From assembly GCF_019393635.1 (NCBI RefSeq), contig NC_057861.1, positions 542,820,211 to 542,884,210 on the forward strand: a stretch of DNA of 64,000 bases. Reading direction: 5' to 3'. The notes under the pieces are model-generated. The model was not told the DNA's origin. It ran no database searches and worked only from the letters and a program-made list of their open reading frames with translations. This document shows, in pieces, positions 22,991 to 34,700 of the stretch (its first letter is position 1; each line of letters starts with the position of its first letter). A program made the translations under genes and the position numbers. Source of the stretch: Dromiciops gliroides. Lineage: Eukaryota > Chordata > Mammalia > Microbiotheria > Microbiotheriidae.

Positions 22991-25601
22991 TGCTTCACTC
23001 TTAATCCCCATTAGTGCTAGCTCTTGGTTTTACATAGGTACTACTTACCATTTTAAGGAAATGTACATTTATTCCTAAGTTTTTAGTAATTTTTAATAGA
23101 AGCAGGCATATTTTGTGAAAAGCTTTTCTTTTATCTGTTGGCTAACCATATAATTTTGTTGTTCTTATTATTAATATGGTATATTATGGTTATAGTTTTT
23201 TTATGTTGAACCAAATCTACATTCCTGCAATAAATTCTCTGTGATCATAGCTTAAAATCTTTTTCATATGTTGTCATATCCTCTTTGCTAATATTTTATC
23301 TAAAATTTTTTACATTGATATTAAGGTTGCTGGTTGATACTTTTCTTCCTCTGTTCTTCCTCTGATAGGATCTCCTAGGTTTCTATTTTTGCAATAATTT
23401 CTGTAATATTAGAATTAGAATTAATTGTGCATTGAATGCTTGATAGAATTCATTTGTAAATCCACCTTGTCTTTTTTCTCCTTTTGAAAGTTCATTAATG
23501 GCTTATTTAATTTATTTTCCAAAGATTGGATTATATAAATATTCTGTATCTTGCTCTATTAATCTGGGAAATTCATATTCTTGCAAATATTAATCTATTT
23601 TTGTAAGTTATTGTTTTTATTGACATACATATTTGGGCACAATAGTTTCTAACAGCTTCCTTCTTTTCTTCATTTGTTGTGAATTAGTTCATTTTAAACT
23701 ATTTTGTGGTTGTTTTCTTTGGAAAACCATGTACTTGTTTTATTAATTCATTGGGGTTTCTTTGCTTTCAATTTTATTAAACTCTTAATTGATTTTCAGA
23801 ATTTTTATCTTAGTGCTTATTGGGTATTCTTTGTTGGTTTTCTAATTGTATGCCCCATTCATTGATCTGTTTTTTCTTTTAATGATGAAAGTGTTTAGAA
23901 ATACAAATTTTCTCCTAAGGTTTTTGGCTACATCCCCAAAATTTCAATATTATGTTGTCTCATTGTTGTCATTATCTTTGATGAAATTACTTATTGTTTC
24001 TATGCTTTGTTTTTGGATCTACCTTCTTCAATGGCCCTTTACTAAATATAATTTTTTTGCATTGTGGTCAATAAGGAATATGTCTAATAATCCTTAATTT
24101 CTACATTTTTATGATGTTTTTATGCCTCAATACATGGTTGGCTGTTATAAAGGTGCCATGCAGCACTGAAAATATGTTCTATTCCATTGACTAATTGCCA
24201 AAGATCTATCATATGTAACTTTTCTAAAATTCTGTTTAGGTTCTTCTTTCTTTCTCCCCACCCCCCCCCCCCGCCCCCAGCTCTGAAAGGGATATACTGA
24301 GGTCTTCCACTATTATAGTTTTACTGCCTATCACTACTTGTAATTTATTCAGCTTTTTCTGTAGGTATTTTAAGGCTATGCCATTTGGTTGCATATCTGT
24401 TAAATATTGATATTAATTCATCTTCTGCAGTGCCTTTCTTTTTTTCCCAATTACATGTAAAGATATTTTTTGAGTTCCAAATTTTTCTCCTACCCTCCAT
24501 TCCCTCCCCTCTCCCAAAGCCAGCAAGCAGTCTGATATAGGTTATACATTACAATCATGTTAAACATATTTCTACATTAGTCATGTTGTAAGAGAAAAGA
24601 ATCAGAAAAAAGGAGAAAAAAATACAAGGAAGAATAAATGACAATAAAAAAGCAACAACAAACATGAAAATAGTATTCTTCAATCTGAATTCAGACTCCA
24701 TAGTTCTTTTTCTGAATGTGGAGAGCATTTTCCACCATGAGTCTTTTGCCATTGTCTTGGATCATTCTGTTGCTGAGAGGAGTTAAGTCTATCACAGTTG
24801 ATCATCACACAGTGTTGTTGATACTATGTACAATCAATGTTTTCTTGGTTCTGTTCATTTCACTCAGTATCAACTCATGTAAGTATTTCTAGGTTTTTCT
24901 GAAATCCATCTGCTTTTCAGTTCTTACAGCACAATAGTATTCCATCACATTCATATACCACAACTTGTTTAGCCATTCCCCAATTGATTGATGATCATCA
25001 ATTTCCAATTCTTTGCCACTACAAAAAGAGCAGCTATAAATATTTTTGTACATGTGAGTCCTTTCCCCTTTTTAATGATCTCTTTGGGATATAGACCTAG
25101 TAGTGCCATTTGCTGGGTCAAAGGGTATGCACAGTTTTATAGCCATTTGGGCATGGTTCCAAATTGCTGTCCAGAATGGTTGGATCAGTTCAGAGCTCCA
25201 CTAACAGTGCATTAATGTTCCAATTTTCCCACATCTTCTCCAAACATTTATCATTTTCCCTTTTTTGGTTATATTAGCCAATTAGATAGGTATGAAATGG
25301 TACCTCAGAGTAGTTTTAATTTGCATTTCTCTAATCAATAATGATTGAGAACATTTTTTCATATGATTATAGATAGTTTTAATTTCTTCATCTGAAAACT
25401 TCCTGTTCATATCCTTTGACCATTTCTCAATTGGGGAATGACTTGTATTCTTATATATTTGATTCAGTTCTCTCTATATTTTAGGTATGAGGCCTTTATC
25501 AGAAACACTGTAAAAATTGTTTCTCAGCTTCCTGCTTTCCTTCTCATTTTGTTTGCATTGGTTTTGTTTGTGCAAAACCTTTTTAATTTAATGTCATCAA
25601 G

Positions 25602-25755
25602 GGCAGCTAGGTGGCACAGTGCATAAAGCACTGGCTCTAGATTCAGGAGGACCTGAGTTCAAATCCAGCCTCAGACATTTGACACTTAGTAGCTGTGTGA
25701 CCCAGGGCAAGTCACTTAACCCTCATTGCCCTGCAAAAACAAAACAAAACAAAAA
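25602..25755 (+). mobile_element. Marsupial CORE-SINE (WSINE-like)
   Basis: Full sense copy from 'gggcagctaggtggcacagt' to a CAAAACAAAA-type tail, inserted in the 3' part of the younger L1. Confidence 0.92.
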
Positions 25756-26458
25756 CAATTTTAGTGTGTTCAAAATGATCCATTTTGCATTTCATAATGT
25801 TCTCTATCTCATCTTTGGTCATAAATTTTTTCCCTCTCCATAGATGTGACAGGTAAATTATTCCTTCCTTTTCTAATTTGCCTATGGTATCACCATTAAT
25901 TTATAGATTCATGTATCCATTTTGACTTTACTTTGGTGTATGGTATAAGATGTTGCTCTATGCCTAGTTTCTGCCATGCTATTTCCAGTTTTCCCAGCAG
26001 TTTTTGTCAAATAGTTCTTATTCTGGAGGCTAGAGTCTTTGGGTTTATCAAACAGGAGATTATTATATTCATTTACTGCTGTGTTTTGTGTGCTTAACCT
26101 ATTCCACTTCTTAGCCAGTACCAAATAGTTTTGATGGTTGCTGCTTTATAATGTAGTTTTAGATCTGGTACAGATAGGCCACTTTGGATTTTTTTCATGA
26201 ATTCCCTTGATATCCTTGACCTTTTGTTCTTCCAGATGAATTTTGTTATTTTTTCTAGCTCGATGAAACAATTTTTTTGGTAGTTTGTAGGTAGAATTTT
26301 TATGATATTAGAATGGCCTATCCATGAGCAATTGATATTTTTCCATTTGTTTAAACCTGATTTTATTTGTGTGAAAAGTGTTTTGTAATCATATTCATAT
26401 AATTACTGGGTTGGCCTTGGTAGGTAGACTCCCAAATATTTTATTTTGTCTACAGTTA

Positions 26459-26592
26459 TTTTTTGGGGGGGTTAAGTGACTTGCCCAGGGTCATACAACC
26501 AATAAGTGTTAAGTGTCTGAGGCTGGATTTGAACTCAGGTCCTCCTGACTCTAGGGCTGTTGCTCTATCCAATGTGCCATCTAGCTGCCCCT
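26459..26592 (-). mobile_element. Marsupial CORE-SINE (WSINE-like)
   Basis: Antisense copy with an exact long target duplication, TCTACAGTTATTTT, on both sides. Confidence 0.92.
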
Positions 26593-27096
26593 GTCTACAG
26601 TTATTTTAAATGGAATTTCTCTATCTCTTACTGTTGGACTTTGTTGATCATATATGGAAATGCTGATGATTTATGTGTGTTTATTTTATATCCTGCAACT
26701 TTGCTAAAGTTGTTAATTGTTTCAAGTAGTTTTTAAGTTGATTCTTTAGTATTCTCTAAGTATATCTGCGAAGAGTGATAATTTTGTTTCTTCTTTGCCT
26801 ATTTAAATTCCTTCAATTTCTTTTTCTTATTCTTAAGGCTAATATTTCTAGTACAATATTAAATAATAGTGGTGATAATGGACATCCTTTTTTCACCCCT
26901 GATCTTATCGGTAACACTTGTAATTTATCCCCATTATATATAATGCCTGCAAGATGCTTTAATATTGATACTGTTTATCATCTTAAGGAAAGCTCCATTT
27001 ATTCCTATGCTCTCCAGTGTTTTTAATAGGAATGGATACTGTATTTTGTCAAAGGCTTTCTCTGCATCTATTGAGATAATAATTTGATTTTGGTTA

Positions 27097-27470
27097 TGTT
27101 AAGGGCTAAAATTCTAGCTAAACTGTCTAAAATATCTAATGAGTGGTCACCAATAAATTATAAGCGTTAGTAAGAGTTAGACTTTTAAGCATTTATTAAG
27201 GAGAATAAGAATTTGGTAAAGAGAGAGAGAAAGGCCTAGATTCCTATCTATTAAAGGGAGAGCGCATTTCTAGCTCCCCTCTCCACCAGCGTCCTCAGGA
27301 AAGAGAGAGCCAGACAGAGTGCTAGTCTCTTCCTTCTTCCTCCCACTACCCAACGTCACTTCCTGATGCCAAAGAAAAGACTCCTGGTCTTGCCCTCAAA
27401 GACCTTCACTTCATGGGTGGAACTCTTCTACAGTAAGTCTCCAGCAGGTGGCATCATTCCAATTGTTACA
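27097..27470 (-). mobile_element. Solo LTR, TSD GTTA
   Basis: TGTTAAGGGC...AATTGTTACA, 374 bases, flanked by GTTA at 27093-27096 and 27471-27474. On the minus strand it starts TGTAACAATTGGAATGATGC and matches the plus-strand LTR at 53389-53812, so both are one family. It interrupts the younger L1 within ORF2. Confidence 0.88.
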
Positions 27471-27587
27471 GTTAGTTTTGTTGTTGATGTGATCAAATAT
27501 GTTGATAGTTTTCTTAATATTGAACCAGCCCTTCATTCCTGGTATAAATCCCACCTGGTCATAGTCTATTATCCTGGTGATAAATTG

Positions 27588-28046
27588 CTATAATCTTTTT
27601 GCTAATATTCTAATTAGAATTTTTGCATCAATATTCATTAAGGAGATTGGTCTATAATTTTCTTTCTCTGTCTTTGCTCTTCCTGCTTTAGATATCAGCA
27701 CCATATTTATCTCATAGAAGGAATTTGGTAGGATTCCTTCTTCATCTATTTTTCCAAATACTTTGTATAGTGTTGGAATTAATTGTTCTTTAAATGTTTG
27801 GTAGAATTCACTTGTAAACCCATCTGGCCCTGAAGAGTTTTTCTTAGGGAGTTCATTAATGGATTGTTCAATTTCTTTTTCTAAAATGGGCTTATTTAAG
27901 GATTTTATTTTCTCTTCTGTTAATCTGGGCAGTTTGTATTTTTGCAAATATCCATCCATTTCATTTAGATTGTCAAATTTGTTTTGATTCTCCCTGTTAC
28001 CATAGTAATTGTCAATGGTGAGGGTTCTTTTTTGTTTCTTATTCAT
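27588..28046 (-). pseudogene. LINE-1 ORF2 reverse transcriptase fragment
   Basis: A 152-codon open stretch encodes the N-terminal part of an L1 reverse transcriptase. It includes [19 protein letters not shown], the conserved block before the RT fingers, and [15 protein letters not shown], motif RT1-2 of L1 (the NYRPISL signature). The YxDD active site would lie further 3', beyond the solo LTR, where the frame is broken. Upstream, the ORF2 endonuclease is missing because the element is rearranged at about 28.09 kb. It is a dead fragment. Confidence 0.9.
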
Positions 28047-28276
28047 ATTTTAGCCTCTTTTGTACCTTTTAAGGTTGGGTTCTGCTCCTAGAGTACAGTG
28101 TATTCTGTCCCAAGAGGTTAAAAAAAACCCCAAACAATTTTACTCATTGAAAAATAAAATGTACCAAAGAGAAGTTAATGACTCTAGGAGACAACAAGAA
28201 ATATTAAAAACCAAGTTAAAAATAGAAAAATAGAAGAAAATGTAAGGTTATATCTCATCAAAAATGACTTCTTTTG

Positions 28277-28424
28277 GGGCAGCTAGATGGCACAGTGGAT
28301 AGAGTACTGGCCCTGGAGTCAGGAGTACCTGAGTTCAAATCCAGCCTCAGACACTTAACACTTACTAGCTGTGTGACCCTGGGCAAGTCACTTAACCCCA
28401 ATTGCCTCACTTAAAAAAAAAAAA
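28277..28424 (+). mobile_element. Marsupial CORE-SINE (WSINE-like)
   Basis: Full sense copy from 'ggggcagctagatggcacag' to an A-tail, inserted at the junction between the inverted ORF1 piece and the 5' UTR of the younger L1. Confidence 0.92.
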
Positions 28425-29194
28425 GATGTCTTTGCTGGGGGCCATGGACAAATCACCAGCTTTCTGCTCTGAGGTATCAGCAGCTTGCAGCTTGCTCACT
28501 GCACAGGAGTGGCTTAGCCTAGTTGGGCCTGTTGAGTAGCTGATACCTCAATGGGCAAATTGCCTTCTGTGTTGGAGCTGGAGGCCTCACAACTGGCCTG
28601 TTGTGCCACTACCTTGCTGAGCCGGGACCTCAGGTCCTCAGCTGCTGATCTGTACTGTGACTAAGAGTCTTTTTCTGGCTTGCCCAGACACCCTCTGCAC
28701 TGAGCTGTGCTCCCCTTTTACCCAGATGATGCAGACCTTTCCGGAAGATCTTCTAGGTTACCTTAAGTCAGAAGATTGCTTCACTCTATTTTTTTGCAGG
28801 TTTTGCTCCTCTAGAATCTGTTGAGAGGCTTAATTTAATGTTGTTTCTGTGGGAAATTTGGGAGAGTTCAGGCAGCTTCCTGGCTTCACTCCTCCATCTT
28901 GACTCTGCCTCCAGAACTCCTGTAGTGCCTTTCAACATCATATAGTTTCCTTGTTTATGCCTTTTCATAAAATCTATTTTCTGCAGTTGTGGTTGCTGCC
29001 ACTGATATTTTGAATTCAACTGAAGCATAATAGCTCCTTAATTTCTAAATTTTACATGAATCTATATTTCCTACATGTTTCTTGTAAACAATATATTATT
29101 GGATTCTGCTTTCTAATCCATTATGCCATCCTCTTATGTTTTATGGTAAGTTTGTACCATTTGTGTTCACATTTATGATTTTTAATTAAAAAAA

Positions 29195-29337
29195 TTTTTT
29201 TTGCGGGGCAATGGGGGTTCAGTGACTTACCCAGGGTCACACAGCTGGTAAGTGTCAAGTATCTGAGGCTGGATTTAAACTCAGGTCCTCCTGAATCCAA
29301 GGCCGGTGCTTTATCTACTGCGTCACCTAGCTGCCCC
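29195..29337 (-). mobile_element. Marsupial CORE-SINE (WSINE-like)
   Basis: Antisense copy flanked by the duplication CACATTTATGATTTT (about 29169 and 29339). It is inserted in the old L1 about 100 bases from the retrovirus. Confidence 0.92.
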
Positions 29338-29437
29338 TCACATTTATGATTTTAATCATGTTTCCCCCTCCATCCTGTTCTCTTATACTATTTTTACTCT
29401 TTGCTCCTTGTCCTTCTCTTTCCAAAAAAGAGGGTTG

Positions 29438-29977
29438 TGTGAGATTTAAAATTGGATATTAGATCATAAATCTCCCCTACTTAACCCTTCCCTTAATTCA
29501 TCTCCCAGACTAGTAAATGGAAGAAGCTTCTGGTTTTCTAGATAGAGCCTTTATTGTATATAAGGTGTTGTTGATTAGAAGGATAGGAAAACAGAAATAC
29601 AGTACAAATCGTCTTAAATCTAGGCTTAGTCTATATTCCTTATAAAAACTCACCAAACCGATTTAGGCCACCTTTGGAGTGAGTCAGACCGTCTGTGCCG
29701 CCCCGCCCGGAGTCCCGCCAAGCCGGCAAAAAAGGCTACTCTCCTCTTCTCCACCCCGGAAGTCAAAAAAAACCCGGCAGGCAGTCTGACATGCGCAGCA
29801 GGCGCACTGTACCTGGCAGGCAGTCTGACATGCGCAGCAGGCGGACTGTACCCGGCAGGCAGTCTGACATGCGCAGCAGGCGGACTGTTCATCTCCTCCC
29901 CAAAAGGGTGGTCCTTGAAAAACTGGCGTCTTTCAGTTATCCTAACCGACTGTTAAAAACTTTCATATTTTACCACA
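29438..29977 (-). repeat. 3' LTR of the OTU retrovirus
   Basis: 540 bases, apparently identical to the 5' LTR at 37461-38000. On the minus strand it begins TGTGGTAAAATATGAAAG and ends AAATCTCACA. An AATAAA signal lies at 29550-29555 and a TATA-like TTTATAAG at about 29639-29646. Two complete and one shortened copy of a 39-base GC-rich unit lie at 29776-29888 in U3. Confidence 0.95.
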
Positions 29978-29989
29978 TTTCCCCCCTTT
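29978..29989 (-). other. Polypurine tract
   Basis: The minus strand reads AAAGGGGGGAAA directly before the 3' LTR, where the plus-strand DNA primer of a retrovirus must lie. Confidence 0.9.
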
Positions 29990-31732
29990 GCTTCCTCAAG
30001 AAACGGAATGTTTCCTTGATGGAACAGTAAAAAGAATATAATAACTTTTGCTGACTAATAATATGCGAACAACAATACAGAAAAGGAAGAGAGGAAAGTT
30101 TTGTCCAGAGGGGCGATTTTTTTTTTTTTTTCTCATGAACCGACGCTTTGACATTAGTCTTGCAAAGGGAGAGCCTCTGCAGAGAGTACATGTTACAGAT
30201 AGTATATAACAGAAAGGAGATAGTAAAAGCTAATAAAGCAAAACAGTTCATATAAAGTCTCTGAGTTCTCTTGTCTTCTTGAAGTGGTAAGATGTCATCA
30301 GGAGGAAACTGGATTCTGGTCTGGAAAACTGGATTCTGGACTCTGGTCTGGAAAGCTGGATTATCTTCTTTAACTGTTTGAATTGCTGTATTTTTAAAAC
30401 CTTAGCATAGCATTGTCAATGATCAAATTAATAAATTCCATTACATTCCCTCCTTTATATGGTTAGACTTGTAATAGAGGGTTGAGGTAGTTATGCAATG
30501 TGTAACACTTTTTACCACCATGTGTCTGGATCAAAGCCAAATTTAGTATGTGTTCATGACACCTGAAAATGTTATGGAAAGGTTATCATACCATATCTCA
30601 TGGTTCTGAGACAGCCAGTGATTGTGCTAGGCCACAGGTGAATTCAACTGAGTGAGATAAAAAGATAAATAAGTTCAGTTAAATTAGGTTAAATTAGGAG
30701 GGAGAGAGGATGAATACTGGACTGTGCCTAGTAATTGTGCTCTACATAGTCACCATCATAAGCAAACCATGGACTTACGTATACCTGTCTCTCCTTTTGT
30801 TGCACATATATTCTCTCCAGGGCCTGCGTCAGAGTTCACAGCAAGTTAGTCTCTGAAATGATAAGTTTCCATATTTCTGAAATCTCATTAATTTCACCAA
30901 AGACAATATGATGGTAAAAATGTGTGCTATGCTGCATAACTGAGAATATATTAGTGATATATACAATAATTCCAAACCATACCCAGAGTATAATGACATA
31001 TAAATAATAAACGAATGTAAATAGCTGATTATATTAGACATTGTTACATAATCTTCTTTTAGACATTATTACATAATCTTCTTTTAGCAAGTAGACCACA
31101 TCATCTTATACATGAATTCTCTGGTATAACAGTAGCAGATACTTAAAGTGGTGAATAATTCATCAAAAAGAAATAAGACTTCAATTAGCAAGATTCAATA
31201 TTCAATGTTTTCAGTGAGGTATCAAGCAATTTCTGGTACTTTTTAGTTAAACAGAACAACATACAAGAGAAAGGAGAAAAATAAATAAATAAAACAAAAC
31301 TCATTAGAACTCATGGTTCTCTCAAAAAGAAAGAGTAAAAAAATAAAAAAAAAGAAGAATTCTGGTAGCTTCTGAGGCCCGATAGCCTCACCCACAGCAT
31401 ATACTTAAAATGTCTTTGAATAATCACTTAGTTTACAAAATTTAGTTTTAAAGAAAAGCAAAAGAAACAAAAGTAAAAAAAAAACCAAAGCAAAACCAAA
31501 AATAAAAAATAAAAAGCAAAAGATTCGCTAAGCACCCTTTTGTGCTCTTAAAGAACTTAAAGGTGCAGTCAATTCCAGGTCTTTTCAGTGCCTTTCAAAA
31601 GTCAAAACAAAAACAAAAAAACCCAAAAATTAATAAAAAAAAAAAAAAATAGTTGAGGTAGGCCAGAAAACTAGGCCATGTACTTCAGTGCTTTTGCCTG
31701 TAGAAGGAAATGCTTGTTAAATTATAAGGTAT
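29990..31732 (-). other. Non-coding 3' part of the retrovirus, no env
   Basis: About 1.74 kb between the pol-OTU stop and the polypurine tract. The longest minus-strand frames are 93 and 70 codons and show no Env features: no furin site, no CKS17-like segment and no CX6CC. On the minus strand the part at 31240-31650 is T-rich. A 25-base tandem duplication lies at about 31037-31086, and the 'gaaaactggattctgg' motif repeats at about 30306-30360. A splice acceptor, an export element or leftover captured 3' UTR could be here, but nothing identifies one. Confidence 0.6.
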
Positions 31733-34700
31733 TTAAGCTGCTAGAGTTTGGGGTATGCCACATTGTTTTAACTGGTTCCCCAATTCTCTGCATGCCAAAG
31801 TGGCAGGGGTTTCTGAATTGTCATTGATCTTTCTAATGCTGTCATAATGTTCTTTATGGTAGAAAATGTGGAGTTCTGTAGCATCAGTTTTGTCTGTGCC
31901 ACTGATTTTCAATAAAGGCTGATTTAATTGATGAACCACAACATTCAGCTGATGCTGCTTAGCAAATGCTACAATTGTATCATTTCCTCCCCACTTTCCA
32001 AATTTCTTTAATTCATCAACATATTCTTCAAAAGGGGAGTCATTTACTATAAAAGACTCAAACTCTTGTCTATGGTTAATCATATAAGAAGCAGCTTCTT
32101 GTCTGTGTCTGAGATGATTTCTACAGTGACCTTCTAGCTGGTCTGCTAAAGCCCTAAAAAGGCAATTTCCGTCTCCTGATACTTTACGAAGACTGAGTCC
32201 CAAAGCATTTAACTGATCAGTGGGATTCTTAAATGGGAACTTCCTGTTTCCTCTGAACTTTCTTTGCTCTTTAACAGTTGCTATCGTTAGGGTTTTTACC
32301 TCTTTAGCGTCTACCTCAGGTCTATCTGAAATCTCTTCACCTATGAATGGTGCAGGCTTTATATGAGAGCAATGAATCCATGAGTCTTTTTCACCAATTT
32401 TAATGGCGGTAGGAGTTGTCAATAATACCTGAAAAGGTCCTTCCCAGGCAGGTTGAGTTCCACTGGTTCTCTGAAAATTCTTTACATATATTTTATCTCC
32501 TGGGTTGAAGTTATGCAATGAAAAGTCTAATGGTCCTGCCTGGACCACAGCTCCTGCCTCATGGAGTTCACGTAGCCTGGTCTGTAATTCCTGTATATAG
32601 GAAGCAACAGAAGTATCACCTCCCACCAGTGATGTATAAACTGGGGAAAAAGTTTTAGCTTGGATAGGAGGGTGACCAAAAAGCATTTCATAAGGAGATA
32701 TATGAAGTTCTCCTCTTGGTCTACTTCGTAGATAGAATAATGCCAATGGTAGAACATCAGGCCATTTCAAATGGGTTTCAGTACATAATTTGCCAATCAT
32801 ACTCTTAAGCTCTTTATTCATACGTTCGACTTGGCCTGAACTTTGTGGATGGTAGGGCGTGTGGAATTTTGGAGTCACTCCCAAGAAAGAGTAGATTTGG
32901 GATAAAATCGAATCAGTGAAATGTGTGCCTTTGTCAGAATCGATGCGGGCTGGTGGGCCAAAACGAGGTACTATCTCTTTAAGAAGAATTTTGGCAACAA
33001 AGGCAGCTGTGGCTCGGGGGCTGGGAAAGGCCTCCACCCACCGAGTGAGCTGATCAACTATAACAAGGCAAAATTTATAATGTCCTGCTTTTGGCATAGT
33101 AATATAATCAATTTGTAAGTGCTCAAAAGGTGTATATGCTAGAGGACGCCCTCCATAAGCTTTGGCCTTAAAAGCATACTGATTATAAGACTGACATGTG
33201 GAGCAGCCCGAGCAGATTCGAGATGCTGTATTAGTCACACCTGGTGCTATCCAGGTTCTCTTAATAGAGTCTACAATGCCTTGTGTACCAAAATGGCCTT
33301 TTCTGTGAACAGAGAGGCATACCTGGTGGTAGAATTTCCGGGGAAGAAATGGCTTACCTTCCGGAGACACCCAGATGCCATTGATCTGTTTCGCCTTAAA
33401 TTTCTTTTTCCACTTTTCTACTTCAGAATCGTCATAGGTTAGGTTGGAAGGAATATCCTCAGAAGGTGAAAGGTTAAATACATGTTCAGGAGCTTCTAAT
33501 GCAGCAAGCTTGGCTGCAGAATCGGCTCGTGCATTTCCCTTTGAAACAGGGTCACTATTCCCTGTGTGGGCAGGGCAATGTACAACGGCTAGGGAAGAAG
33601 GCAGTTTTAGGGCATCTAAGAGGTCCTTGATAAGGTCCCCATTGGCAATAGCCTTGCCCGAGGATGTTAGAAAGCCTCGTTGACGCCAAATCATACCAAT
33701 AAAGTGGCATATGCCAAAGCCATATTTCGAGTCAGTAAAAATGGTGGCACTCTTATCTTTAGCTATATTACAGGCCTGTGTAAGAGCCACAAGTTCAGCA
33801 GCCTGTGCACTAAAATGGGAAGGCAGAGAAGCTGCCCAGAGGGTGTCATAATCAGAAACTACAGCAGCTCCAGTAAAACGGGTTCCCTCTCTCATAAATG
33901 AGGAACCATCTGTATAGAGGACAAGATCAGGATTTTCTAAAGGTGTATCAAAAAGATCATCACGGGGTTTTTCAGCCATATCAACTAAAGAAGCACAGTC
34001 ATGCAACGGTTCCCCCGAGAATGGTAAATTAGGGAGTAGTGTTGCTGGATTAAGAACTGTGCAGCGTTTTAAAGTGATATTCTCATTACCTAACAGGGTT
34101 ATTTCATACTTAGCCAGCCTTTGATCTGAAAAGGCTTGTGTCCTGTGACGTAGTAAGAGAGCCTCCACTTCGTGAGGGCATTGCACAGTTAGAGGGTTAC
34201 CTAGGACCAAATCAGAGGCTTTTTCTACCAAAAGCGCTGTGGCCGCCACTGCTCTAAGGCAAGGTGGCACTCCAGCCGCTACAGGGTCCAGCTGAATTGA
34301 ATAGTAGGCTATAGGACGCTGGTTAGGCCCCAGTGACTGAGTCAGGACTCCAGAAGCCACCCCCCTTTGTTCATGCACAAAGAGAGTGAAAGGCTTACTA
34401 TAATCTGGCAGTCCTAGGGCAGGTGCTGATAACAAGGCCCGTTTTAATTCTTTTATGGCTGAGAGATGCTGGGGATCCAACTGTAAAATGTCTGGAACAG
34501 AACTTTTTGTAAGAGCTATGAGGGGTTTAGTAATTTCACCAAAAGAGGGTATCCATTGTCTACAGTACCCAGCTGCTCCCAGAATGGCTCTCAACTGCCT
34601 CTTAGTAGTGGGGGCAGAGAGTTGTTGAATGGCCTGGACTCGCTTAGAAGAGACAGAGCGAGTTCCAGCAGCCAAAATAAATCCTAAATATTCTACCTGG

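Larger units (their letters stand above)
24441..28916 (-). mobile_element. Younger LINE-1, internally rearranged
   Basis: The 3' end is at 24441 (poly-T, 3' UTR signature). ORF2 runs antisense through 28046. The 5' start is at about 28915, where the minus strand reads GGAGGCAGAGTCAAGATGGA, the usual L1 start. A target duplication is seen as 'gcagtgcctttc' at 24440 and 'gtagtgcctttc' at 28934. Most of ORF1 and the ORF2 start are missing, and 28130-28275 carries an ORF1-region piece in the opposite direction. SINEs at 25602, 26459 and 28277 and an LTR at 27097 were inserted later. Confidence 0.7.

Noticed and set aside
29776..29888. Possible CRISPR-like array
   Set aside because: Direct tandem units with no spacers, inside a retroviral LTR of a vertebrate genome.
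29650..30030. Frames with three repeats of a GRQSDMRSRRTV-type peptide, on both strands and in both LTRs
   Set aside because: They arise from the 39-base tandem units in the LTR, whose length is a multiple of three.
32527..32757. Other-frame ORFs inside pol on both strands
   Set aside because: Shadows of the pol frame; no independent motif, and no sign of a spliced accessory gene.
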